Part shown: piece after piece, positions 30,222 to 37,505 of the stretch
Position numbering within the stretch: the first letter of the stretch is position 1
Layout: the number at the start of each line of letters is the position of its first letter
Assembly (NCBI GenBank): GCA_035622335.1
Contig: DASPVO010000062.1
Coordinates: 1 to 39,084 of the forward strand
Source: DATJAJ01 sp035622335
GTDB lineage: Archaea > Thermoproteota > Nitrososphaeria > Nitrososphaerales > Gagatemarchaeaceae
Reading direction: 5' to 3'
DNA: 39,084 nt
Program-made: the position numbers and the translations under genes
The notes under the pieces: generated by a model
The model's input: the letters and a program-made list of their open reading frames with translations, nothing else
Databases searched by the model: none
What the model was told of the DNA's origin: nothing

Positions 30222-31433
30222 ATGGCAAGGTCACTCCACGTAGAGCGACTCCTAGGCTCTGCCGTGGGAGACCTCGAGGTCGAGATAGTCGAGAGAAAGG
30301 GAAAGGGCCACCCTGACAGCCTCATCGACGGCGCGTGCGAGTCGGTCTCTCTGGCGCTGTCGAAGTACTACGTCGACCAGTTCGGCGCGATTCTCCACCA
30401 CAACGTCGACAAGGGTCTCCTCGTGGGAGGGAAGTCAGAGCCGAGGTTCGGGGGAGGCAGAGTCACGTCGCCGATCAACATCCTAGTCGCGGGGCGCGCT
30501 ACCGAAGAGGTTCCCTACAAAGGGAAGACGGTGCGGGTACCGGTCGAAGACATTTCAGTGAAGGCGGTCAAGAAATTCATCAGAGAGACCATGCGGTACC
30601 TCGACCCAGAGAGGCACGTCAGAATAAAGACCATGATAAAGCAAGGTTCCGCCGACCTCATCTCGGTCTTCATGAGGACGGGGGTCATACCCATATCGAA
30701 CGATACGTCGATAGGGGTCGGTTATGCCCCACTCACACCCACCGAGCAGCTCGTCTTGGGGATCGAAAAGAAGCTGAACTCGAAGGAGTTCAAGCGCCGG
30801 TATCCTGAGGTCGGAGAAGACATCAAGGTGATGGGCCTCAGGAAGAAACGGAGGCTCGACCTGACCGTCGCAGCCGCGATGGTCAGCCGCAACGTCCCAG
30901 ATGAGGGGCACTATGTGAGCGTGATCTCCGACGTTCACGAAGAGGTGATGAAGCTCGCGTCTCGGGCGGAGCTCGACGTGGACTGCCGCCTAAACTCCGC
31001 CGACGACCTCAAGAGGGGGAGCTACTACCTGACGGTGACCGGGACATCCGCGGAGCAGGGGGACGACGGGAACACCGGGAGAGGGAACAGGGTCAATGGC
31101 CTCATCTCTCCCATGCGACAATACTCGATGGAGGCGACGGCCGGCAAGAACCCCGTTAACCACACTGGGAAGATATTCAACGCGCTCGCCATTCTTGCGG
31201 CGCAGCGAATAGTCGAGGAGGTGCCGGGTGTGAAGGAGGCATACGTCAGGGTCCTCAGCAGGATAGGGCGTCCCATAGACGAGCCTCAGATCGCGAGCGC
31301 GGCCCTGGTGCTTGAGCCGGGAAAAAGAGTCGGGTCGGTGCAGAGCGACGTAGAGTCGATTCTGGACGAGTCCTTGAGAGACATCAGGGGTGTCACAAAG
31401 CTCATCTTGGCCGAGAAGGTCGTCCTATTCTAG
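30222..31433 (+). CDS. metK: Archaeal S-adenosylmethionine synthetase
   Basis: 403 residues, the archaeal-type AdoMet synthetase (distinct in sequence from bacterial MetK). It makes SAM from ATP and methionine. Signatures: 'VERKGKGHPDSLIDGACE' (near 24-41), 'HHNVDKGLLVGGKSEPRFGGG', 'GNTGRGNRVNGLISPMRQYS' and 'EATAGKNPVNHTGKIFN' (residues about 288-325). ATG 30222 follows the lsm stop by 11 nt. The last 9 nt overlap the convergent rio2 gene. All expected regions are present and uninterrupted. Confidence 0.96.
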   Translation: MARSLHVERLLGSAVGDLEVEIVERKGKGHPDSLIDGACESVSLALSKYYVDQFGAILHHNVDKGLLVGGKSEPRFGGGRVTSPINILVAGRATEEVPYKGKTVRVPVEDISVKAVKKFIRETMRYLDPERHVRIKTMIKQGSADLISVFMRTGVIPISNDTSIGVGYAPLTPTEQLVLGIEKKLNSKEFKRRYPEVGEDIKVMGLRKKRRLDLTVAAAMVSRNVPDEGHYVSVISDVHEEVMKLASRAELDVDCRLNSADDLKRGSYYLTVTGTSAEQGDDGNTGRGNRVNGLISPMRQYSMEATAGKNPVNHTGKIFNALAILAAQRIVEEVPGVKEAYVRVLSRIGRPIDEPQIASAALVLEPGKRVGSVQSDVESILDESLRDIRGVTKLILAEKVVLF

Positions 31434-32348
31434 AGATTCCGACTTCCCCTCGACGTAGCCCATCGCGCTCCCTTCCGAGATCTCAACCCCGTACGCCCGC
31501 CTGAAGAATTTGAGCACCGTCGTGACGTCCCTCGTCAGCAACTCCTTCGCGTTCGGGTGGCTGGCCTTGACGGCCTGCGGCCAGTCTATGATCCAGACCC
31601 TCTCGCCGTCGGTCAGAATGTTGTACTCGCTCAGGTCTCCGTTGATCAAGCCCTGTCCTAGATACGCTGCCCGGACCGCTGCGAGTATGTCTCCGAGCAC
31701 CCGTCGAGAGTCTGTGAGCTCCGGCCTCTCGTAGAGGGGGACGCCCGAGAGCTGCTCGAGTAGAACCGTGCTTCTGTTGTAGGCGACGGGTCTCGGAAAC
31801 GCCCCCGACTTGCCTTCGAGCGTTCTCAGGGAGGCGAACTCCCTCTTGGCGGCCTCGTAGTTCACGGTCATCCAGTTCCCGCTCTCTCCCTTGTCCACGA
31901 ATCGCTTCTTCCGTACCCTCGTGAAGCTGACCCTCCCCATCTTGAAGAACTTGAGGGCGAAGACCGTCCCCTCTTCACTGACCGCTTCATAGACATCGGA
32001 CTCCTTCCCCTTTCCGATGACCGCGCCGAGCGCGGCGATGAGGTCCCTCCTGACATAGTCGCGCAGAGCCAGCGCCTCTATACCCTCTCGGGTGAGGGAG
32101 TAGCTCCTACCAGACCTCCTGACGAGCCCCTTCTCCGCGAGCTTGGAGAGGGCGAAGCGCACGCGCTCTCGGGGGAGCTCGATGAGCCTTGAAATCATGT
32201 TCTCGTCGGTGAATCCGTATCCCAATGAGCCCTTCTCCAGCCCCTGGAGGGCCCTCCACTCCTCGTCCTTGAGCAGTTTGAACACCCTCGCGGCCCGGTC
32301 GACCGATGACAGACTTCCGAACTCCAGTACGCTCGTTGGTTGCCGCAT
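31425..32348 (-). CDS. rio2: RIO2-type atypical serine kinase/ATPase
   Basis: 307 residues. An N-terminal winged helix (about 20-95) precedes the RIO kinase domain: P-loop-like 'GKGKESDVYEA' at 112-122, Lys133 ('FALKFFKMG'), catalytic loop 'INGDLSEYNIL' at 235-245 with Asp238 and Asn243, and metal site 'IIDWPQ' with Asp255. RIO2 acts in maturation of the small ribosomal subunit. The catalytic-loop histidine of the usual 'HGDLS' is Asn236 here. Start ATG 32348 is 30 nt after the upstream gene's stop, so co-transcription is possible; V22 (GTG 32285) is a shorter alternative matching where many RIO2 proteins begin. Ends overlap metK by 9 nt. Confidence 0.92.
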   Translation of the reverse strand: MRQPTSVLEFGSLSSVDRAARVFKLLKDEEWRALQGLEKGSLGYGFTDENMISRLIELPRERVRFALSKLAEKGLVRRSGRSYSLTREGIEALALRDYVRRDLIAALGAVIGKGKESDVYEAVSEEGTVFALKFFKMGRVSFTRVRKKRFVDKGESGNWMTVNYEAAKREFASLRTLEGKSGAFPRPVAYNRSTVLLEQLSGVPLYERPELTDSRRVLGDILAAVRAAYLGQGLINGDLSEYNILTDGERVWIIDWPQAVKASHPNAKELLTRDVTTVLKFFRRAYGVEISEGSAMGYVEGKSESLE

Positions 32349-32378
32349 ATTTGAGATTGCGGAGGCCGGCCGTCGGGG

Positions 32379-33419
32379 CTAGCTGAGACCCATTCTCGTC
32401 GCCTTCCCGTATGCCCTCCAGAAGGGGTCGTTCCTCGGCGAAACGCGCTTTCGCCTCTTCCCCGCGAGCCACAGGCCCGAGCCTTTCTCCACCTTGCCTA
32501 TCACGAAAGCCCTGGCTCCCGTCCTCTCGATGGCTGCGGCAACTTCCCCGGTGCGGGTTATCTTGCTGGTGAGGAGGAGAGTTCCTTCGCTGAGAGACAC
32601 CAAGGGGTCCATCCCGAAGGCGCCGCAGACTCCCCCGGTGATGCGGGAGACTGGTATCCTCGTCTCCTCGATGACGAACATGGAGCGCGACGCCTCCGCC
32701 ATCTCGGCCAGCCCGCCGAGAACACCTCCCTCCGTTGCGTCGTGCATCGACGTGACCCCATCATCACCGAGCCCCACACTGGAGACAGCCAGGCTCTCTG
32801 CGACGGTGGAGCATTCACGGGTCATGCGCTTCGCCGTCTCGACGGCGCTCCTTCCGAGTCTCTCCTCTAGGAATCTAGGGAACGAGTTCGCGAGCGTCGC
32901 GGTGGCCTCGATGGCCACCCCCTTCGTCATCAGGACGTCGTCGCCGGGGCGAGCCATGGTGGGGTCGATGTAGCGGCCCCGGGGCGCGAAGCCCAGCATC
33001 GTCCCCCCTCCTATGACCGTGTAGCCACCTCCCGGGTAGCTCCCCGTGTGTCCGGCGACGATCGAGACGCCCAGCCTGCCGCACTCTCTTCCGACCGCCG
33101 AGAGGTATCTTCTCGCTTCCTTCTCACCGAGGGTGGGAGGGAAGTTGAACGTGAAGGAGGCATATTGCGGCGAGACGCCAGAAGTCGCGAAGTCCGATGC
33201 GATGAGATGGACGCTCATCCAGGCGGACGCTTCGAGTTCGATCGTCGGTATGATGGAGACTGGGTCTGCGGTCAATATGAGGACGTCTCCCATCGTGGTG
33301 GAGACCACCGCGTTGTCGAGCCCGACGCCTGGCCCGACCAGCACGTCTTTCCTACTTGCGCCAAGATTCCTGAAGATGGAGTTCATGAACGACTTCGACG
33401 GCTTGCCCTGTCGCCTCAT
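32379..33419 (-). CDS. AIR-synthase-fold protein (HypE/ThiL-like)
   Basis: 346 residues from ATG 33419. PurM/AIR-synthase superfamily by 'GVGLDNAVVSTTMGDVLILTADP', 'MSVHLIASDFATSGVSPQYAS', 'GVSIVAGHTGSYPGGGYTVIGG', 'ARPGDDVLMTKG' and 'MHDATEGGVLGGLAEMAEAS'. The wording is nearest to HypE-like proteins, but no hydrogenase genes are present and the C-terminal cysteine that HypE carbamoylates is not at the end (the protein ends 'GKATRMGLS'). Its ATG overlaps the stop of the transporter-like gene (ATGA at 33416-33419), and that unit shares a promoter with a ThiR-type regulator. ThiL-like thiamine phosphate kinase activity is therefore a reasonable alternative. Exact reaction unknown. Confidence 0.82.
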   Translation of the reverse strand: MRRQGKPSKSFMNSIFRNLGASRKDVLVGPGVGLDNAVVSTTMGDVLILTADPVSIIPTIELEASAWMSVHLIASDFATSGVSPQYASFTFNFPPTLGEKEARRYLSAVGRECGRLGVSIVAGHTGSYPGGGYTVIGGGTMLGFAPRGRYIDPTMARPGDDVLMTKGVAIEATATLANSFPRFLEERLGRSAVETAKRMTRECSTVAESLAVSSVGLGDDGVTSMHDATEGGVLGGLAEMAEASRSMFVIEETRIPVSRITGGVCGAFGMDPLVSLSEGTLLLTSKITRTGEVAAAIERTGARAFVIGKVEKGSGLWLAGKRRKRVSPRNDPFWRAYGKATRMGLS

Positions 33420-33976
33420 GCGAAACCTAGTCTCGTGAACTCGGGGCGAGCCCTCTGGATTATCAAGAGCGCTGCGGGGATGAAGACGAGGTCGACCATC
33501 GTCAAGAGGTCGAATGACGCGGCCCAGAAGCCGGGCACCAACCCTTCGTTCTGACTCCCATAGAAGAGCCCCTTCGAGTAGAAGAGCCAGTCTGGGAAGA
33601 AGAACGCGAGCGTCTCGAACAAGGTAGCCAAAACCATCGCAGCCACCAATGTCCTCCGGCTCTTCTTGCGAGCCCAGCCGACTATCAGGGCCTCCGGGGC
33701 CCTGGCCCAGACGATTCCCAGGGCGTAGATGGGCGGGAACCCCTTCAGCGGGATGTTGAGGGACTCCCCTATGAACGACCCGATGCCTGTGGACCAGAAG
33801 CCTACCTCGGAGCCGGCGAGCACCGACAGAGCCAGGTAGATGGGAGGCGCCCACGTCAGCTCCCCCAGAGGCTGGGGGAGCGGTATCGAGAGGACGGTCG
33901 AGAGGGCTATCAGGGCAGAGAAGACCGCGACCACTGAGAGCTTGACGCTCAGGCGTGGCCCTCCGTTGGAAACCAC
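33416..33976 (-). CDS. ECF-type substrate-binding membrane component, possibly for thiamine or precursor
   Basis: 186 residues with about five or six membrane helices. 'KLSVVAVFSALIALSTVLSIPL' at the start, 'YLALSVLAGSEVGFWSTGIGSFIGE' and 'FPPIYALGIVWARAPEALIVGWA' have the look of ECF-transporter S components or related vitamin permeases. The start GTG 33976 is the first possible in this frame (in-frame stop at 33980-33982) and lies 26 nt from the shared TATA box. It overlaps the AIR-synthase-fold gene by 4 nt. The thiamine link comes from the divergent ThiR-type regulator and is inference; no ECF ATPase or T component is in the window. Confidence 0.7.
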   Translation of the reverse strand: MVSNGGPRLSVKLSVVAVFSALIALSTVLSIPLPQPLGELTWAPPIYLALSVLAGSEVGFWSTGIGSFIGESLNIPLKGFPPIYALGIVWARAPEALIVGWARKKSRRTLVAAMVLATLFETLAFFFPDWLFYSKGLFYGSQNEGLVPGFWAASFDLLTMVDLVFIPAALLIIQRARPEFTRLGFA

Positions 33977-33998
33977 GGTTCATCCCCGCCGCTCGACT

Positions 33999-34006
33999 TT
34001 TATAAA
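33999..34006. promoter_or_regulatory. Shared palindromic TATA box of a divergent thiamine-type locus
   Basis: The perfect palindrome tttataaa is centred at 34002.5, 26-27 nt from the GTG start of the minus-strand transporter gene (33976) and 27-28 nt from the GTG start of the plus-strand regulator gene (34030). No other TATA-like element sits at the right distance for either gene. A second palindrome, gttataac (34022-34029), abuts the regulator's start codon and could be an operator. Confidence 0.6.
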
Positions 34007-34029
34007 TCAGTCAATAACAGGGTTATAAC

Positions 34030-34974
34030 GTGGAACCTCCGGACGAATTGATGGTTGACCGCTTCCTTCCCTCGCTTAGAGTCTTGGTCTCCAAACGCTT
34101 GGAGTCGCAGGGATACTCCCAGAGCCAGATTGCAAAGTTGCTGGGGATAACGCAGGCATCGGTCAGCAAATACCTGGCGTCGGGCTCGGAGAAGGCGTAC
34201 GCGGCCCTCAAGTCGCTATCGGTCCGGGCTGAGGATGCGGATGGCTATGCGTCGGTGCTCGCGGAGGACGTGAAGGACGGCCTGGTAAGGGGGACAGGGA
34301 CGATTCTCTCCCTGTGGACTTCCCTCTTGGCAAGAGGTTCCGTTTGCAGTGCACATCGCGCCGAGCACCCTGAGCTCGCGGACTGCGAAGTCTGCATGGA
34401 TCTGTACGGCGCGAACCGCGGCGGACTCTCGGAGTCTGTCCGGATGGTCTCCGAAGGCGTCAGGATCTTGGAGAGGAGCGATACCTTCGCGTCCGTGATG
34501 CCCGAGGTCTCGGTCAACCTCGCGTACGTCCCCGAGGGAGGAGACACCCTGGAAGAAGTCGTCGCAGTACCTGGCCGCATCGTCCGAGTCTTGGGGTCGC
34601 CGAGGGCGGTGCTGGCGCCGGAGCTGGGCGCGTCCAAGCACATGGCCCGGGTGCTGCTCTTTGCGGCCAGCAAGGTCCCCCGGTACCGTTCTGTCGTGAA
34701 CCTGAAGTTCGACCGCCGGATCGAGAAATCGTTGACCAGACTGGGGCTGAGAGTTGTCAAGACCAGCGGCGCATATCAAGAAGGGACGGAAGACCCCTCG
34801 GCAGAGGCCATAGGGAGGGCGGTGGTGAAGGCGAAGGGAGGCTTCGACGCTGTGATCGACGTCGGCGGAAGGAGCGTCGAACCCAACCTCTACCTATTCG
34901 GTGAGATGCCGAAGCAGGTCGCAGAGCTGGCCGTCAGAATCTCGATGTTTTACTCAGCGAGAGAGGTTTCGTAG
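34030..34974 (+). CDS. thiR: ThiR-type regulator: HTH plus ThiN domain
   Basis: 314 residues from GTG 34030. HTH at 28-50 ('GYSQSQIAKLLGITQASVSKYL'), then a Cys/His group C106, H109, C119, C122 ('VCSAHRAEHPELADCEVC') that may bind metal, then a ThiN-like domain from about 150 to 310 with 'LGASKHMARVLLFAAS', 'SVVNLKFD' and 'FDAVIDVGGRSVEPNLYLFG'. Archaeal HTH-ThiN proteins (ThiR) sense thiamine phosphate and control thiamine genes; ThiN alone or fused to ThiD is thiamine phosphate synthase. The HTH fusion and divergent placement from a transporter unit favour the regulator role. Its end overlaps pyrG by 21 nt. Confidence 0.85.
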   Translation: MEPPDELMVDRFLPSLRVLVSKRLESQGYSQSQIAKLLGITQASVSKYLASGSEKAYAALKSLSVRAEDADGYASVLAEDVKDGLVRGTGTILSLWTSLLARGSVCSAHRAEHPELADCEVCMDLYGANRGGLSESVRMVSEGVRILERSDTFASVMPEVSVNLAYVPEGGDTLEEVVAVPGRIVRVLGSPRAVLAPELGASKHMARVLLFAASKVPRYRSVVNLKFDRRIEKSLTRLGLRVVKTSGAYQEGTEDPSAEAIGRAVVKAKGGFDAVIDVGGRSVEPNLYLFGEMPKQVAELAVRISMFYSAREVS

Positions 34975-36597
34975 CTCGATCTCGGGGCCCCTGAACTTCT
35001 CTTGTCTCTCTAGGCACGCCCTGGTGAAGGCAACGTAGAGTGGCTCGGGGTTCTCGGGCCTGCTGATGTACTCGGGGTGGAACTGGGAGGCCATGTAGAA
35101 CGGGTGGTCGTCGAGCTCCAGAATCTCTGCTCTCTTTCCGTCGTCGCTGAACGCCGTATAGTGCAACCCCGCCTCCTCGAACTTTTCGAGAAACTTCTGG
35201 TTCAGCTCGAACCTGTGCCTGTGCCTCTCGCGTATCTTCTCAGACCCGTAGACGTCGTACGCTCGGCTCGGCTTCTTCAGGAATATGTCGTGTCCGCCCA
35301 GCCTCATCGTCCCTCCTAGGTCTGAGACGGCTCTCTGTTCGGGGAGGAGGTCGACGACTGGGTAAGGAGTCTCGGGGTCGATCTCCACGCTGTTCGCCCT
35401 CTTGAGGCCCAGGACGTGGCGGGCGAATGAGATGCTCGCGAGCTGGAACCCGAAACAGAGACCCAGGTAGGGGATAGCTTTGACCCTCGCGTGGTTCGCC
35501 GCGGCGATCTTCCCCTCCGTCCCCCTGCTCCCGAAGCCCTGTGGTATGATCACGCCGTCGTAAGAGTCCATCAGCCCCAGCTTCTCCGGGTCCTTTTCCA
35601 GCTCCTCGGACTCGATCCAGGATATTCTCGGCTTGGCTCCGTTGACTGCGGAGGCGTGGACGAGCGCCTCGTTCACGCTGACGTAGCTGTCGGAGAGGCT
35701 GGCGTACTTCCCTATGAGCGCGATTCTAAGCGTCTTCGTGTACTCAGAGAAGGCGTCCGCCGTTTCGTCCCACTTCCTCGTGTTCAGGTGCGTCTTCAGC
35801 CTGAGCTGCTTGCGGACCGGTCTCAGTATCCCCTCTCTTTCGAGGACGTGGGGGACCTTGTAGATTGTGTCGACGTCCGGGTTGGAGATGACGTTCTCGA
35901 CGGGCACGCTGGTGAACAGCGCGAGCTTCTCCTTCGCGTCCTTCGAGAGTTGCCTTGCTCCTCTGACCACTATCACGTCGGGCTGTATGCCTATCCTCCT
36001 CATCTCCTGGACACTGTGCTGGGTCGGCTTCGTCTTCATCTCGCCGACAACCGACAGCTCTGGCGCGAGACTCACGTGGATGAAGAGCGTCCGTGACGGG
36101 CCCTCCTCCATCCTCATCTGTCTGAACGCCTCGAGGAAGGGCAAGCTCTCGATGTCGCCGACCGTACCGCCGCACTCGACGACGAGAACTTCGACCCCAG
36201 AGCTCTCCGCGAGGCTCCTGACTCGCTTCTTTATCTCGTCTGTTATGTGAGGGATGATCTGGACCGACTTCCCCAGGAACTTACCCCTGCGCTCCTCCTC
36301 TATCACACGCTTGTAGACCTGCCCCGTCGTGATGTTGTTCTCCTTAGACAGGTTCGTGTTCAGGAACCTCTCGTATGTCCCGATGTCCATGTCCGTCTCG
36401 CCCCCATCGTCCGTCACGAAGACTTCACCGTGGGTGATGGGGTTCATCGTCCCAGCGTCGAAGTTCAGATAGGGGTCGACCTTCAGGCACGTTACGTTCA
36501 CCCCCGAGAGCTGTAGGAGCTTGGCGACCGAGGCGGTCGTTATCCCTTTGCCGAGACCTGACATAACGCCGCCCGAAACAAAAACGTACTTCGGCAC
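34954..36597 (-). CDS. pyrG: CTP synthase
   Basis: 547 residues, full length. The N-terminal synthetase domain starts 'KYVFVSGGVMSGLGKGITTAS' (P-loop, residues 3-23) with 'CLKVDPYLNFDAGTMNP' and 'VEVLVVECGGTVGDIES'; the C-terminal glutamine amidotransferase has nucleophile Cys381 ('LGLCFGFQLA') and the His/Glu pair in 'FHPEY' near 517. It converts UTP to CTP with glutamine nitrogen. The start GTG 36597 is 26 nt from a TATA box. The final 21 nt overlap the convergent thiR-type gene. Confidence 0.97.
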   Translation of the reverse strand: MPKYVFVSGGVMSGLGKGITTASVAKLLQLSGVNVTCLKVDPYLNFDAGTMNPITHGEVFVTDDGGETDMDIGTYERFLNTNLSKENNITTGQVYKRVIEEERRGKFLGKSVQIIPHITDEIKKRVRSLAESSGVEVLVVECGGTVGDIESLPFLEAFRQMRMEEGPSRTLFIHVSLAPELSVVGEMKTKPTQHSVQEMRRIGIQPDVIVVRGARQLSKDAKEKLALFTSVPVENVISNPDVDTIYKVPHVLEREGILRPVRKQLRLKTHLNTRKWDETADAFSEYTKTLRIALIGKYASLSDSYVSVNEALVHASAVNGAKPRISWIESEELEKDPEKLGLMDSYDGVIIPQGFGSRGTEGKIAAANHARVKAIPYLGLCFGFQLASISFARHVLGLKRANSVEIDPETPYPVVDLLPEQRAVSDLGGTMRLGGHDIFLKKPSRAYDVYGSEKIRERHRHRFELNQKFLEKFEEAGLHYTAFSDDGKRAEILELDDHPFYMASQFHPEYISRPENPEPLYVAFTRACLERQEKFRGPEIELRNLSR

Positions 36598-36618
36598 ATA
36601 CTGACACCGGCCTGAAAG

Positions 36619-36627
36619 TAATTAAGC
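36619..36627 (-). promoter_or_regulatory. TATA box of pyrG
   Basis: The minus strand reads cttaattac, centred 26 nt before GTG 36597. The rest of the 186-nt spacer to 36783 contains only the plus-strand TATA-like tttttaac; no tRNA or box C/D RNA was identified. Confidence 0.55.
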
Positions 36628-36752
36628 GTTTAAGACACGGAGCGTGACTTAGACGACAGAGTCTCGCCTCGAAGCTGCGAGCTCGCGTTCCATCAAGATT
36701 CTAGGCACAGCGGAATCCTTTGCGCAGACGAGAGAATCAGTGCTCAGATACT

Positions 36753-36760
36753 TTTTTAAC
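36753..36760 (+). promoter_or_regulatory. TATA box of the surface-protein/ABC exporter unit
   Basis: tttttaac is centred 27 nt before TTG 36784 and supports that start. Confidence 0.5.
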
Positions 36761-36783
36761 GAGGAGAGGCGCGTTGGGCTCTC

Positions 36784-37482
36784 TTGCACCCGAAGGCGCT
36801 GGTTCTTGTCTTGGTGTCTGTTACGCTTCTGACCGTTTCAATCCCCTGCTTCGCTTCCTCTCCCAAGGGGTTCGTGGTCTACTCCGTCACGTACTCGTCT
36901 GTAGGAAACTCAGGTTCTTTCGTCGTCAACGAGACGGTCGCTCCTGGCTCGACCTCTGGCTTCGACGATTTCCTTCTCAGGGTCACATCGATCTCCACGA
37001 ACTTCACGGTGAGCAAGGTCATCAATTCGTCCGTCGCGAACTTCCCATACGTACCCGCAATCACTAACCAGACTTTCACGTTCGAAAGAAACTCCACAAC
37101 CGTGTCTGCCAGCGTGCTCCAGACGGGCTCGAGCTCTGTCGATTTCGGAGGCTCAAGCTACTCGCTCACAGTCTACACGGCCAACCTCGCCCTCTCATCA
37201 CCGAAGGGGGGTTTCGCCTCCTCTTCGACGGTCAAGGCATTCCCGTCGGGGCTGGCCTACTCAGTTGTAGGGACCATCGGGAAGTCGACAACCTTTGCCG
37301 TCGTGCTCCTTGCCACCTCACTATCGCTGCAGGGCCCCGCCGCCTCTAGTACCGCGCAAGCCGTCTCCGTCGCCGTGGGTGGCACCGCCGTAGCCGGAAT
37401 GGTCGCGCTCACATACGGGTTCAGAATCCGAAAGAAGAGCAAGCCCGAGACGAGAGAAAGACCAGACTACTGGGTCGACTGA
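36784..37482 (+). CDS. Secreted, membrane-anchored protein upstream of an ABC exporter
   Basis: 232 residues from TTG 36784. A signal peptide is evident (basic start, 'ALVLVLVSVTLLTVSIPCFASS', likely cut after about residue 25). The exposed part is Ser/Thr/Asn-rich with several N-x-S/T sequons ('NETV', 'NFTV', 'NSSV', 'NQTF', 'NSTT'). A C-terminal membrane segment (about residues 192-210) is followed by a basic, charged tail. The family is not recognised. It is followed by the ABC ATPase gene after about 20 nt, so it may be an accessory or a substrate of that exporter. Confidence 0.78.
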   Translation: MHPKALVLVLVSVTLLTVSIPCFASSPKGFVVYSVTYSSVGNSGSFVVNETVAPGSTSGFDDFLLRVTSISTNFTVSKVINSSVANFPYVPAITNQTFTFERNSTTVSASVLQTGSSSVDFGGSSYSLTVYTANLALSSPKGGFASSSTVKAFPSGLAYSVVGTIGKSTTFAVVLLATSLSLQGPAASSTAQAVSVAVGGTAVAGMVALTYGFRIRKKSKPETRERPDYWVD

Positions 37483-37505
37483 CGACCCCGACGGAGTTGC
37501 CATCC

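Noticed and set aside
33420..33983. Upstream extension of the AIR-synthase-fold frame
   Set aside because: It is out-of-frame overlap with the membrane transporter gene; the ATG at 33419 begins the family similarity.
36628..36752. Possible tRNA or small RNA in the spacer upstream of the surface-protein gene
   Set aside because: No GGTTCRANYCC-type T-arm, no cloverleaf and no clear box C/D pair were found by eye.
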